NCBI RefSeq assembly: GCF_009796285.1
Contig: NZ_CP047020.1
Coordinates: 1,364,001 to 1,428,000, forward strand
Direction: 5' to 3'
DNA: 64,000 bases
Source: Streptomyces broussonetiae
GTDB taxonomy: Bacteria; Actinomycetota; Actinomycetes; Streptomycetales; Streptomycetaceae
Under the pieces are notes generated by a model that saw only the letters and a program-made list of their open reading frames with translations, ran no database searches and was not told the DNA's origin. Both the position numbers and the translations under genes were made by a program. Numbering within the stretch: the stretch's first letter is position 1; every line of letters starts with the position of its first letter. Shown here piece after piece: positions 41,108-50,536 of this stretch.

Positions 41108-42757
41108 ATGAGTACCACCGAGTCACGACCCCAGGCGGCAGGCACGACGAAGGCCGCCGGGGACCAGGCGGTCAGGGAGACGCTGGAGGACTACACCCTC
41201 CGTTTCGCTCCCCGCAGTTACCGTCGCTGGACCCCCATGGTCGTGGCGACGACCGCGCTCGGCGGCATCGCCTACATGGCCGACTTCTCCATCGGCGCCG
41301 GCATCGGCCTGGCACACGGCACCGGCAACGCGCTCGTGGCGATCGCGGTGGCCGCCGTCGTCATTTTCGTCACCGGCTTTCCGCTGGCATACTACGGCGC
41401 CCGCTACAACATCGACCTCGACCTGATCACGCGCGGCTCCGGCTTCGGCTACTACGGCTCCGTGCTGACCAGCGTCATCTTCGCCAGCTTCACCTTCATC
41501 TTCTTCGCCCTCGAAGGCTCGATCATGGCCCAGGGCCTCAGGCTCGGCCTCGGACTGCCGCTGTGGCTGGGCTACTTGGTCTCCACCCTCATGGTCATCC
41601 CCCTGGTGATCTACGGCATGAAGGCACTCAGCAAGCTCCAGGTGTGGACGACGCCGATCTGGCTGCTGCTGATGATCGGCCCGCTGGTCTACCTGGTCGC
41701 CACCGACCCCGGCACGGTCGACCGCTTCCTCTCCTACGCCGGCACCGACGGCGACGGCGGTATCCACGCCGCGCCGGTCCTCCTCGGCGCAGGCGTATGC
41801 CTGTCGCTGATCGCGCAGATCGGCGAGCAGATCGACTATCTGCGCTTCATGCCGCCCAAGTCCGAGGCGAACAGGCAAAGTTGGTGGACGGCCGTGATCA
41901 TGGCCGGCCCCGGCTGGGTGGTGCTCGGCGCGCTCAAGCAGGCCATCGGTGTCTTCCTCGCCGTCTACATTCTCGCGAAGGTCGGTCCGGCCGCCGCGAC
42001 GGAGCCGATCCAGCAGTTCCGCGGCGCCTTCGACGCGATGATGCCGTCCTGGATGGTGGTCCCGCTGGCCGTGGCCCTGGTGGTCATCAGCCAGATCAAG
42101 ATCAATGTGACGAACGCGTACTCCGGTTCGCTGGCGTGGACGAACTCCTTCACCCGCGTGACCAGGCACTACCCGGGCCGCATGGTCTTCGTCCTGGTCA
42201 ACCTCGGGTTTGCGCTGGCCCTGATGGAAGCCGACATGTTCAGCTTCCTCAACAGCGTCCTCGGCTTCTACTCGAACTGCGCGATCGCCTGGGTGGTCAC
42301 GGTGGCGACCGACATCGGCGTCAACAAGTACCTGCTCAAGCTGTCCCCGCTGCGGCCGGAGTTCCGCCGCGGCATGCTCTACGCCGTCAACCCCGTCGGC
42401 GTGGTTGCCTTCGTCGCCGCCTCCGGCCTGTCCATCGCCCTGTATTTCCGGGTACTGGGGCACGCCCTGCAGCCGTACTCCCCCGTGGCCGCCGCCGTCA
42501 TCGCGTTCGTCCTGACCCCGCTGATGGCCCTCGTCACCCAGGGCAGGTACTACCTCCGTCGCACAGACGACGGCATCAGCGAGCCACTCCTCGACGAGAC
42601 CGGCAACCCGAGCGCGGTCACTCTCGACTGCCACGTCTGCCATCAACCGTACGAACGCCCGGATCTGACCGCCTGCGCCACCCACGACGCGGTCGTCTGT
42701 TCCCTGTGCCTGAGCACGGACCGGGTCGGCGACCATGTGCTGCCGGCCACCGGGTGA
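41108..42757 (+). CDS. NCS1-family purine/pyrimidine permease with C-terminal cysteine-rich tail
   Basis: 549 residues. Twelve membrane segments of the nucleobase-cation-symport-1 family: YTLRFAPRSYRRWTPM, IGAGIGLAHGTGNAL, TRGSGFGYYGSVLTS, QIGEQIDYLRFMP and INVTNAYSGSLAWTNSF. Substrates in this family include cytosine, uracil, purines and allantoin. Uniquely the C-terminus (about 510-549) carries a Cys pattern CHVCHQPYERPDLTAC then CSLC, like a small zinc-binding finger, absent from ordinary NCS1 transporters. GGGAGG precedes the ATG. It is convergent with a xanthine-dehydrogenase-like operon, which suggests purine uptake and oxidation as a theme. Confidence 0.88.
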   Translation: MSTTESRPQAAGTTKAAGDQAVRETLEDYTLRFAPRSYRRWTPMVVATTALGGIAYMADFSIGAGIGLAHGTGNALVAIAVAAVVIFVTGFPLAYYGARYNIDLDLITRGSGFGYYGSVLTSVIFASFTFIFFALEGSIMAQGLRLGLGLPLWLGYLVSTLMVIPLVIYGMKALSKLQVWTTPIWLLLMIGPLVYLVATDPGTVDRFLSYAGTDGDGGIHAAPVLLGAGVCLSLIAQIGEQIDYLRFMPPKSEANRQSWWTAVIMAGPGWVVLGALKQAIGVFLAVYILAKVGPAAATEPIQQFRGAFDAMMPSWMVVPLAVALVVISQIKINVTNAYSGSLAWTNSFTRVTRHYPGRMVFVLVNLGFALALMEADMFSFLNSVLGFYSNCAIAWVVTVATDIGVNKYLLKLSPLRPEFRRGMLYAVNPVGVVAFVAASGLSIALYFRVLGHALQPYSPVAAAVIAFVLTPLMALVTQGRYYLRRTDDGISEPLLDETGNPSAVTLDCHVCHQPYERPDLTACATHDAVVCSLCLSTDRVGDHVLPATG

Positions 42758-42770
42758 CTTCGCTCGCCTG

Positions 42771-43742
42771 TCAGGGCAGCGTCCACAACCGGACCGTGAC
42801 GAGGTAGAAGACGGCGGCCCAGAAGGCCATCGTCACCGCGACGACACCGATGCCTCGCAGGGTGGCCCTCGCCGGTGCGTCCGGCGGTGGCCGCAGCCAT
42901 CGCCCGAGCAGCGGGTTCACGTAGTGGGGCATGGTCAGGAAAGTCATGATGAAGCTCGACAGCAGGTTGCCCACGAGCAGGCCGATCCAGAGCCGCAGGT
43001 GCAGCGGGGACAGGGCGAGCGTGAGCAGTACGACGGTCGGGTACAGGCCGACCCAGACGGCGAGGGAGGTCCTGGTCTCCGAGGGGGGCGGCGGTGCCTC
43101 CTTGCCCTCGCCCCCGAAGGCGAACCAGCTGCCGAACGAGTTGTCGATCGTATGCAGTTTGAAGTCGCTGAACTTCTCGCCCTCGGCCAGGACCTCCTGC
43201 CGCCTGGGCGACGTCAGCCAGGCGTCGAGATGCTCGGCGGTGTCGTAGCGGTACAACGTGGTCCATTCCTCCTGGAGCCCCTCGATGGGGCGGAACAGCT
43301 CGCTCCCGCGAAACCCCTCGAACTTGCTCTCCTCCTGGACCAGGCGGTGCTGCCAGGCGAGGAAGTCGTCGACCTGGCTCGGCGGGACGAGGTGGGTGAC
43401 CACCACGGTCACCAGCGGATCCAGTGACTGGGTGCCGCTGCTGACCACCTGCTGGGTCGCCGGACCGTCGAAGTACTTGGCGCCGACGTCGAGATACGTC
43501 TGCCTGGTCGCGCTGTTGATCCACGCCTGCAGATGCGCCACCGAGTCGAACCGGTACACGATGACCCAGTCGGGTTGCAGAGGCGTCGGCGGGGAGATCT
43601 CGGCGCCGAGGAAACCGGGGTAGGAGGCGGCCGCGGCGTTGAGGTCCTCCTGCCACGCCTCGAACTCCCGGTCCATCCCGGGCAGGACGTTCTGTCCGAT
43701 GATCGCCGTCGCCGCGGCGGCTACGTTCTTCTGGGTGTTCAT
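42771..43742 (-). CDS. tandem ABM-domain membrane protein downstream of the XDH-like genes
   Basis: 323 residues. Two antibiotic-biosynthesis-monooxygenase (ferredoxin-like) domains, about 15-100 and 107-200, show the paired pattern EFEAWQEDLNAAAASYPGFLG / DFLAWQHRLVQEESKFEGFRG and WVIVYRFDSVAHLQAW / WTTLYRYDTAEHLDAW. Three membrane helices follow (about 227-248, 253-272, 298-318), with MPHYVNPLLGRWL between them. This ABM-ABM-DUF2306-like arrangement is known as a hypothetical family in actinobacteria; no reaction is known. It begins six bases after the molybdenum-subunit stop, so it belongs to that operon. Confidence 0.82.
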   Translation of the reverse strand: MNTQKNVAAAATAIIGQNVLPGMDREFEAWQEDLNAAAASYPGFLGAEISPPTPLQPDWVIVYRFDSVAHLQAWINSATRQTYLDVGAKYFDGPATQQVVSSGTQSLDPLVTVVVTHLVPPSQVDDFLAWQHRLVQEESKFEGFRGSELFRPIEGLQEEWTTLYRYDTAEHLDAWLTSPRRQEVLAEGEKFSDFKLHTIDNSFGSWFAFGGEGKEAPPPPSETRTSLAVWVGLYPTVVLLTLALSPLHLRLWIGLLVGNLLSSFIMTFLTMPHYVNPLLGRWLRPPPDAPARATLRGIGVVAVTMAFWAAVFYLVTVRLWTLP

Positions 43743-43748
43743 GGTGGC

Positions 43749-46466
43749 TCACCCTGTCGACAGCGACTGCTCCGCGGGGAGTCGGCCGTAAATGCGTTCC
43801 GGAGTCAGCGGCAACGCCCGGTAGCGGACGCCCGTGGCGTCGTGCACCGCGTTCGCGAACGCGGGGGCCACCGGGTTGATGCAGCACTCGGCCATCCCCT
43901 TCGCGTGCATGGGCCCCACCGAGTCCGCCGAGCCCACCAGGAGGACCTCGGTACGGGGGATGTCGGCGTAGGCGGGGATGCGATAGTTCCTGAGGTTCGG
44001 GTTGGCCATGACGCCGCTGTCGTCGACGTGATGGTTCTCGGTCAGCGCGAAGCCGATCCCCTGGGCGACCCCGCCCTCCACCTGACCTCTGACCTGGGCC
44101 GGGTTGATGATCACTCCGGCGTCCGCCGCCTGCACGCTGTAGAGGATCCGTATCTCGCCCGTCACGCGGTGCACGGCTACCCGGAAGCCCTGCGTGTTGG
44201 AGGTGACGCTCCGGGGCGAGCCGTACGCCTTGCGTGCTGCGGTGAACCGGATTCCGCGCGTCCGGGCCAGGGCGACGAGTTCGGCCAGCGACACCCGCCG
44301 GTCCCCGCAGACGACACCGTCGTCGTCCATCGCGCACATCACGACATGGACGCCCGTGTACGCCGCGGCGAACTCCAGGATACGGTCGCGTACGGCGTTG
44401 GCCGCCCGCAGGACCGCGTTGCCCGCCACGAAGAGGCCCGCGCTCGCGAAGGCACCGGTGTCGAATCCCGTGCGGTCGGTGTCGGACTGCACCAGACGGA
44501 TCCGCGACGGCGTCGTACCCAGCTGGCCGGCCGCGATCTGGACATGGGCCGTGGAGGTTCCCTCCCCGAACTCGGCGGTCCCGACGGCCAGTTCGTAGAT
44601 GAGATCGTCGCCCAGGGTGATCCAGGCCTCGGAGAGGTGTTCCGTCGGAGGCGCGGTCTCGTGCAGGGAACTCGCCACGCCGGCTCCGACGAGCCACTCC
44701 GGACCGGGAGGGGGCAGGTCGGCCGTGCGGGCCAGGGCGTCGTCCACCAGGTCGATGCAGCCGGCGAGTCCGTCCTCGGTGAAGATCACGTCGTCGGGAC
44801 CGTCGTGCAGAGCGACCAGGGGCTCGCCCGGCCGCACGATGTTGCGTCGGCGCAGTTCCAACGGGTCGATGTGCAGGGCGCGGGCCAGTTCGTCCATCGC
44901 CGACTCCACGGCGAACGCGGGCTGCGTCATCCCGTAGCCGCGCAGGGCACCGCTCGGCACGCTGTTCGTGTAGACGGAGTACGCGTCGTACTTCTTGTTG
45001 GGGCAGCGGTAGATCATGACGGCGGCTCCGCCCGCGTACAGCGTTTCGCCGCCGTGGTTGCCGTAGGCGCCGGTGTTCGACACGTTGCGTACCTGGATGG
45101 CGGTGAGCGTTCCGTCGGCCTTTGCGCCGAGCTTGACCGTCAGGGTCATCGGGTGCCGTGGCGAGGCCGTGGTGAACTCCTCCTCACGGGTGTACTCGAG
45201 GCAGGTGGGCCGCCCGGTGTCCAGGGTGGCGAGCGCGACCAGGTCCTCCGTGATCACCTCCTGCTTGCCGCCGAATCCGCCGCCGACGCGTTTGCAGAAC
45301 ACCCTCAGCCGGTCCGGACGCAGCGCGAACAGGTACTCCAGTTTGACCTTCGCGATCGACGGTGACTGCGAACTGGTGCGGACGGTCAGCCGCCCGTCCT
45401 CCATCCAGGCGATCGAGCCGTGGGTCTCCAGATGCACGTGCTGCACCCGCGGTGAGACGTAGGTGCCCTCGTGGATCACGTCGGCCGCGGCGAATCCCGC
45501 GCCGACGTCGCCGATGTGCGAGTGGAGTTCGAGCAGGATGTTGTGGACGGGGTCGCGGACGAACGGATCGTCGGAGCCGTGCAGCGGGGGTGCGCCGTCG
45601 GCCATCGCGGCCTCGGGGTCGAACACCGCCGGCAGCACCTCGTACTCCACCGCGAGACGCCGGCAGCCCTCCTCGGCCGCCCCGACCGTGTCGGCCAGGA
45701 CCGCGGCGACGCGCTGACCGGCGAAGCGGACCGTGTCGTCGAGTATTCAGGTGTCGTCCGGGTCGACCAGGTGGTCGGTGTGGATCGCCGTGGTGAAGCG
45801 TCTGCGGGGTACGTCCTGCCAGGTGTAGACCCGGTGCACGCCGGGCACCGCGAGGGCGGCGCTCTTGTCGATCGAGAGGATCCGGGCGTGCGCGTGGGGT
45901 GAGTGCAGCATCTTGAGGTGCAGCAGTCCGTCGATGTGGGTGTCCATGGTGAACTCGGCGTGCCCCGTCACCACGTCGTGGCCCGCGGGCGCGCCGACGC
46001 TCGTCCCGACGGCCTTGCCCGCTGCCGCGGTCTCCACCGCGCCGACGCCCTTCACGGCGTCCTCGATCGCCCGGTATCCGGTGCAGCGGCAGAGGTTGCC
46101 CTTCAACGCCCGTGGCAGATCCGCCTTCTGGTCCTCGGTGAAGGTCGCCGCCGTCATGATCATCCCCGCGGTGCAGAAACCGCACTGGAACCCCGGGGCG
46201 TCCTCGAACTGCCGTTGCACGGGATGCGGGGCGCCGGGCCGTCCGAGGCCCTCGATCGTCGTCACCTCCCGGCCGTCCGCGCGGAACGCGGGGGTGATGC
46301 AGCTGTGTACCGGCGTCCCGTCCAGCCATACCGTGCAGGCGCCGCAGTCGCCCGCGTCGCACCCCTTCTTGACGCCGAAGTGGCCGAGTTCGCGCAGGAA
46401 GGTGCGCAGGCACTGACCGGGGGCCGGCTCCCGGTCGAATTCCCTGCCGTTCACGCGGTAGCTCAT
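43749..46466 (-). pseudogene. xanthine-dehydrogenase-like gene (2Fe-2S plus molybdopterin domains fused), interrupted by one TGA
   Basis: 906 codons read in one frame apart from a single TGA at codon 240 (45747-45749). Residues 1-~150 are the two-cluster iron-sulfur module: Cys36/41/44/56 and Cys95/98/126/128. From ~165 on is the molybdopterin-binding subunit (DHLVDPDDT, stop, ILDDTVRFAGQRVAAVLAD; GGGFGGKQE; ALRGYGMTQPAFA; GMAECCINPVAP with the catalytic-type Glu). The context predicts Arg at the stop, one C-to-T change from CGA. The protein would oxidise purines or other N-heterocycles. ATGA overlap with the FAD subunit gene. A genuine lesion makes it inactive; a sequencing error or read-through would keep it alive. 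Confidence 0.88.
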
Positions 46467-47290
46467 GCCAGGTCCCCAGCCGTGAGTTCGCGGCAGATCT
46501 CTTCGGCGAAGTGCCGTGTCAGATGCCGGCGGTGGTCGGGGGTCCCGTTGGGGTCGGCGAACCAGACGTCGTCCGGCAGGGCATCGATGCTCTGCCGCAG
46601 GGTGCGCACATCGGGCAGGGAGTCGAAGGCGAGACGCACCGGCCGGGTGGTGCCTGCCGTGACGGTGAGCAACAGGTCGTTCGCTCCCAGCCGTTGCGTG
46701 CCGACGAGGAACACCGTCGAACGGCCGAGCCGGGTCAGCGTGAAGCGACGGTGCGCGGTGCGCCTGCGCAGCGCGCGCTCCGGAATGGTGATGCGGCGGA
46801 GGATCTCCCCGGGGGCGAGAACGTTGCGGTGGTCGCCCGTGACGAAGTCGACGGCGTCGACGAGGCGCACGGAGCCGTCGGGTGCCCACAGTTCGTACTG
46901 CGCCTCGAGCGCGACGGTCAGCGTGATCATCGGGCCTGCGGGCAGGGACATGCAGATGTTTCCGCCGACGGTCGCCGCGTTCCACACCTTGAACGAGGAC
47001 AGCAATGCCTCACAGCTCTTCCGGAAGAGAATTCCGGCGGTCCAGTCCACCGGGCACGAGAAGGCGTACAGGTCGCGGATGGTGCATGTGGCACTGATCT
47101 CCAGGCCCTGGTCCGTCGGGACAAGGGGCTCCCAACGCAACGCCGTCAGGTCGATCAGCCGTCGCAGGTCGGGCTGCTCCGTGGAGTAGAGCCATGTCCC
47201 GCCCGCGAGCCAGGCGTCGCCCTCGTGCCAGTCCGTGCCTGGCTGCTCGGACGGTCGCCGGATCACTTCGGTGATGGTGTTGAGGTCCAT
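46463..47290 (-). CDS. FAD-binding subunit of a xanthine-dehydrogenase/CO-dehydrogenase-type molybdenum hydroxylase
   Basis: 275 residues of the CoxM/XdhB family: AWLAGGTWLYSTEQPDL and SSFKVWNAATVGGNICMSLPAGPM, the two FAD-contacting loops, followed by a C-terminal domain with VLAPGEILRRITIPERAL and the CO_deh_flav_C part FTLTRLGRSTVFLV. It passes electrons from the iron-sulfur clusters to NAD or another acceptor. Its stop overlaps the start of the fused iron-sulfur/molybdopterin gene by four bases. The ATG chosen aligns with the family start; earlier codons read into the promoter. It leads the operon. Confidence 0.92.
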   Translation of the reverse strand: MDLNTITEVIRRPSEQPGTDWHEGDAWLAGGTWLYSTEQPDLRRLIDLTALRWEPLVPTDQGLEISATCTIRDLYAFSCPVDWTAGILFRKSCEALLSSFKVWNAATVGGNICMSLPAGPMITLTVALEAQYELWAPDGSVRLVDAVDFVTGDHRNVLAPGEILRRITIPERALRRRTAHRRFTLTRLGRSTVFLVGTQRLGANDLLLTVTAGTTRPVRLAFDSLPDVRTLRQSIDALPDDVWFADPNGTPDHRRHLTRHFAEEICRELTAGDLA

Positions 47291-48020
47291 GGAAACCGAC
47301 CTACGGGAGAACGGGCCTACGGGAGGACAACTGTCCCCCGGCACTGCTGGAGTTGGGTTCCCGCCGGCCGAGCAAATGTGGGCCACCATGCGCCGTCCGG
47401 GCGGCTGGGCCGCGAGGTACCGGCGGGCACGGACACTCTCGTTACAGCGTATCGCAGCGTGCGGGTGAGGGCCCGGCCGAGGACAACTGGAAGTAGTCGG
47501 TTCACCGCGGACCGTAACCGATGAAGCGCTCCTGGGCCGGAAGATATCGATACCGATGTCCCCCGCCCACCCCGATCACCTGGACCCACCGCCGTCCTCG
47601 ACCGGTACGGGACAAACGTGCTGCGGTTCTGGTCGATGAGCAGCTGACGGCCGAGCGGGGGCGCGGCTCGCGGTGTCGTAGACGCTCCACAGCGGGCAAG
47701 TGCCACCGGCGCGGGAGAACCGGAATCCGGTCGCGGACTGCCGTGTCGCGAGGACGGATGGAGGCTGCGGCTTCTCCCGTCGTAGTGGTGCATCCGGTCG
47801 CCAGGCTCGGCGGCCAGACGGGTGCCGGGTGCCGGGTGCCTCGGCAGGTCTCGCGGTGAGGGCGCCTGTCACCTCACCCGGCCGGATGCCGGTTCCCTCG
47901 GCCAGACGCTCGGCGGCGAGGTCGGTCTCGTGCCGGTGGTTCCGGCTGCGGTGGAAGAGGTCCCGGATCCCCTCTCGCAGCACCTCCGGCGCCGGCACCG
48001 ACTCGTGCGCCGCAAAGGGT
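47291..48020. other. 730-base region between XDH operon and AraC gene without a clear gene
   Basis: Near the XDH start are two related runs CTACGGGAGAACGGG and CTACGGGAGGACAAC that may be part of its promoter. On the minus strand a frame from 47998 to 47576 begins with GTG and starts plausibly (VPAPEVLREGIRDLFHRSRNH), but becomes low-complexity Arg/Pro after 60 codons. I see no homologue and do not call it. Confidence 0.4.
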
Positions 48021-49007
48021 TCAGCCTCTGGCCGACCTGGCCCAGCGGGCGTACTCGGTCGGTGTCCTGCCGTACCGCTTCTTGAAGGTGCGGATGAAGT
48101 GGCTGCTGTCGGCGAACTGCCAGTGGGCGGCGAGTTCGGAGACGCTCAGCGAGCCGGCCGGAGCGGTGAGGGCGAGCCGGGCTTCTTCCATGCGTCGGCG
48201 TCGGATGTAGGAGGCCACCGACTCGCCTGTCGCCGCGAATGCCCGGTGCAGGGTGCGTACGGAGACGTTCAGTTGGCGCGCCAGCAGCGCCGGAGAAAGC
48301 CCGGAGTCGGCGAGCATGCCGTCGGCGAGGTCCTTGGCGGCCTGGGCGAGCACGGGAGCCAGCCGGGGCTCCGCGTCGTCGAAGCCCCGCCCGGCCACCG
48401 CCTTGGCCAGTTCGAGCAGAGCGCCGCGGGCGGCTCGGACTCCGGCCGCGCCGAGGTCGGCCATGGTCGCGTGGATCATGTTGGCGTGCGACACCAGCAG
48501 GCGCACCTCGGCCAAGTCCGCGGGACCGGTGACGACCCGGTCCCCGAGCAGTGGGGTGAGCATGGCGGCGGGCAGGACGATCACCCGGGCCGTCGTGCCG
48601 GGCGCCGTCTCGAAGTGCGAGGGCCGCCCGACATGCCGGAGGAGGAACTGCCCGGCCGACACGGTGTGTTCGACGCCGTCGCGGGCGCCGCCCAGCGTCC
48701 ACGCACCCCGGTACACCGCATACAGCCGCACCTGGTCCTCGACGCCGCCCGCAGTGCCCGCCGTCCGGATGGCCGACGCACCCTCGATGTCGGTGATCGC
48801 CGCGTCGCCCACCGTGGTGGCCCGGGTTCTGACCCGGAAGTCGTCGATCGTGGCCCGGCTGAAGGCCGGCAGCGGGAAGCCGTCGCCGACCTGCGTCTGC
48901 CACCCGCTCCGAAAGGCGTCGAACGCCCGAGGTACGGCGCCAGGGGTCGTGGAGTCCAGGCGGAACGCCCCGCCTGCCCGGGCACCTTCGGCTTCGGCAC
49001 TCTTCAT
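48021..49007 (-). CDS. AraC-family transcriptional regulator (AraC_binding_2 type)
   Basis: 328 residues. The N-terminal ~200 residues match the AraC_binding_2 sensor (FDAFRSGWQTQVGDGFPLPAF, VRLYAVYRGAWTLGGARDG, HVGRPSHFETAPG). The C-terminal ~100 residues hold the AraC DNA-binding domain (LLARQLNVSVRTLHRAFAATGESV and LAAHWQFADSSHFIRTFKKRYG). The regulator is divergent from a short-chain dehydrogenase gene 170 bases away, which is its likely target. The dehydrogenase is broken, so the regulator may have outlived its target. The ATG fits where family similarity begins. Confidence 0.9.
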   Translation of the reverse strand: MKSAEAEGARAGGAFRLDSTTPGAVPRAFDAFRSGWQTQVGDGFPLPAFSRATIDDFRVRTRATTVGDAAITDIEGASAIRTAGTAGGVEDQVRLYAVYRGAWTLGGARDGVEHTVSAGQFLLRHVGRPSHFETAPGTTARVIVLPAAMLTPLLGDRVVTGPADLAEVRLLVSHANMIHATMADLGAAGVRAARGALLELAKAVAGRGFDDAEPRLAPVLAQAAKDLADGMLADSGLSPALLARQLNVSVRTLHRAFAATGESVASYIRRRRMEEARLALTAPAGSLSVSELAAHWQFADSSHFIRTFKKRYGRTPTEYARWARSARG

Positions 49008-49175
49008 GGCCGGTCCACACCTCGTGTTCGTTGGTCCGCCGCTGTCGCGTGGCGTTGATGTCCCATCCGGACGGCGCCGTGGTCCAAGCGCGCACCGTGC
49101 CGAGTTTTCTACGGTCCTGCGAGGGGGGCAATGCCGGGCTGCCGCGGCCTGGCTCCGCGAGAAGACGAGGATCTT

Positions 49176-49977
49176 GTGAACGATCAGCATTCCGGCCGCG
49201 TAGCGGTCGTCACGGGTGCGGGCTCCGGCATCGGCGCCGCGACCGCGTACCGGTTCGCCGCCGACGGGTACAGGGTGGCGCTCGTGGGCCGCACCGAGGC
49301 GACGTTGCGGCGGACCGCGCACGAGGGACCGGAGGGCGCGGACATGCGTCCGTGGGTCGCGGACGTCTCGGACCCGGCCGCCATCAGCGCGGTCATGAAC
49401 GCCGTCGCCGAGCGGTTCGGCCGCTTGGACGTCCTGGTCAACAACGCGGGCGTGGCGATCCCCGGCACCGTCGAACAGATAGATCCGGAGGACTACCGGA
49501 CCATGATGGGCACCAACATCGACGGCGCCTTCTTCGCCTCGCGAGCCGCCCTGCCCCATCTGCGGGCGGTACGTGGCTGCATCGTCAACGTCGGGTCGGT
49601 CGGCGGCCTGCGCGGTGACTGGGGCCAGGCCGCCTACGACATGACCAAAGGCGCACTGGTGAACCTGACCAACGCGATGGCGCTGGACCACGGCCGGGAG
49701 ATCCGGGTCAACGCCGTCCACCCACAACGCCGTCCACCCGGGTGTGACACTCAGCAGCCAGTTCCTGCGCGACGCACTCGCCGAGGGCACCTCGCTGCAT
49801 CAGCGCTTCGTGGATCGCGTACCCATGGGCCGGCCCGCGGAGCCGGCCGAGGTCGCCGCCGCCGTGGCCTTTCTCACCGGTCCTGACGCGGCGTACCTGA
49901 ACGGGGTGCACCTTCCCGTGGACGGCGGCCTGACCGCGTCGAACGGCCAGAGCGATCTGTACCGAGCGGACGTCTGA
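49176..49977 (+). pseudogene. short-chain dehydrogenase/reductase broken by a 16-bp duplication
   Basis: The first ~180 codons from a GTG (after GACGAGG) give a classical SDR: cofactor motif VTGAGSGIGAATAY, VLVNNAGVAIPG, catalytic Ser in VNVGSVGG and Tyr-x3-Lys in AAYDMTKGAL. At NAVHP the frame is lost because a 16-bp segment is duplicated. In another frame the normal end follows: VTLSSQFLRDALAEG, VPMGRPAEPAEVAAAVAFL and YLNGVHLPVDGGL. Removing one copy restores a complete ~260-residue enzyme. The catalytic residues precede the break, but the substrate and subunit-interface region is lost, so it is probably inactive. The divergent AraC gene is intact. Confidence 0.88.
49710..49739. repeat. 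16-bp tandem duplication inside the SDR gene
   Basis: AACGCCGTCCACCC occurs at 49710-49723 and again at 49726-49739, separated by AC, so a unit of 16 bases is repeated once. It adds one base modulo three and shifts the frame. The direct repeat is typical of replication slippage and reversion would be possible. Confidence 0.95.
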
Positions 49978-50308
49978 CACCACATCCGCCGCCGACGGCG
50001 ACATCTGCCGAACTTGCCGGTCACAGCGACTCGTTGAGGGCGGACATGGCGCCTGATGCCGGACATCGAGCGCCGCACCAGCCCGGTTGCGTGCCTGAAG
50101 CGGCCACGCGCATCCTCCGCCGCCCAGCCGGAGCAACCAGACGTTCGGCCATCGACACGCAGACCGCCGGCACGGCCGGACGAGACGGTCTCTTGAGCAC
50201 CGGGCGTCATCGAGGTCGTGGGCCTGGTGAACCCGGCGGCCCGTGGAGGACGAGGCGTCGCGGGCGAGCACCCGGCCGTCGCCATGGGGCACCTCGCAGG
50301 TTGGCGGG
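49978..50308. other. intergenic stretch between SDR and MarR relics
   Basis: No gene supported on either strand. Open frames here have scrambled Arg/Pro/Ala composition. With the relics on both sides it looks like decayed sequence. Confidence 0.4.
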
Positions 50309-50503
50309 TCATTCCTCCAGGGCTGCCGCGATACGGTCGAGGTCGGTGAGCAGCGCTGCCATGCGCTGCGGCGGGACGGCCTCGGCCATGCGCCGTTCGA
50401 CGGCGTATACGGCAGCCTGGACCGCGGTCAGGCGTGCCTGCCCCTTCCCGGTGAGGTGGGCGGGCCGGGCACGTACGGTCTGACCGGCTCCCCCGGTCGC
50501 TGT
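50309..50503 (-). pseudogene. MarR-family regulator, C-terminal fragment
   Basis: About 65 codons ending at TGA, without a start, read as the last third of a MarR regulator: HLTGKGQARLTAVQAAVYAV (end of the wing and following helix) and RRMAEAVPPQRMAALLTDLD, LDRIAAALEE (dimerisation helix). The DNA-binding part is missing and the upstream sequence is unrelated, so a deletion or replacement removed the 5' end. It ends just next to the GAF/PucR regulator gene. Confidence 0.6.
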
Positions 50504-50536
50504 GGTGGCCCCCGCGCGGCACGTCCGTGCGGGGGG

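Noticed and set aside
45747..45749. TGA read as selenocysteine in the molybdenum hydroxylase
   Set aside because: The family has Arg here, not Sec or Cys, and I see no selenocysteine-type context; a nonsense change is simpler.
47576..47998. 140-codon minus-strand frame with a plausible first 60 residues
   Set aside because: The end is low-complexity and no family could be recognised; left as possible small gene or relic only.
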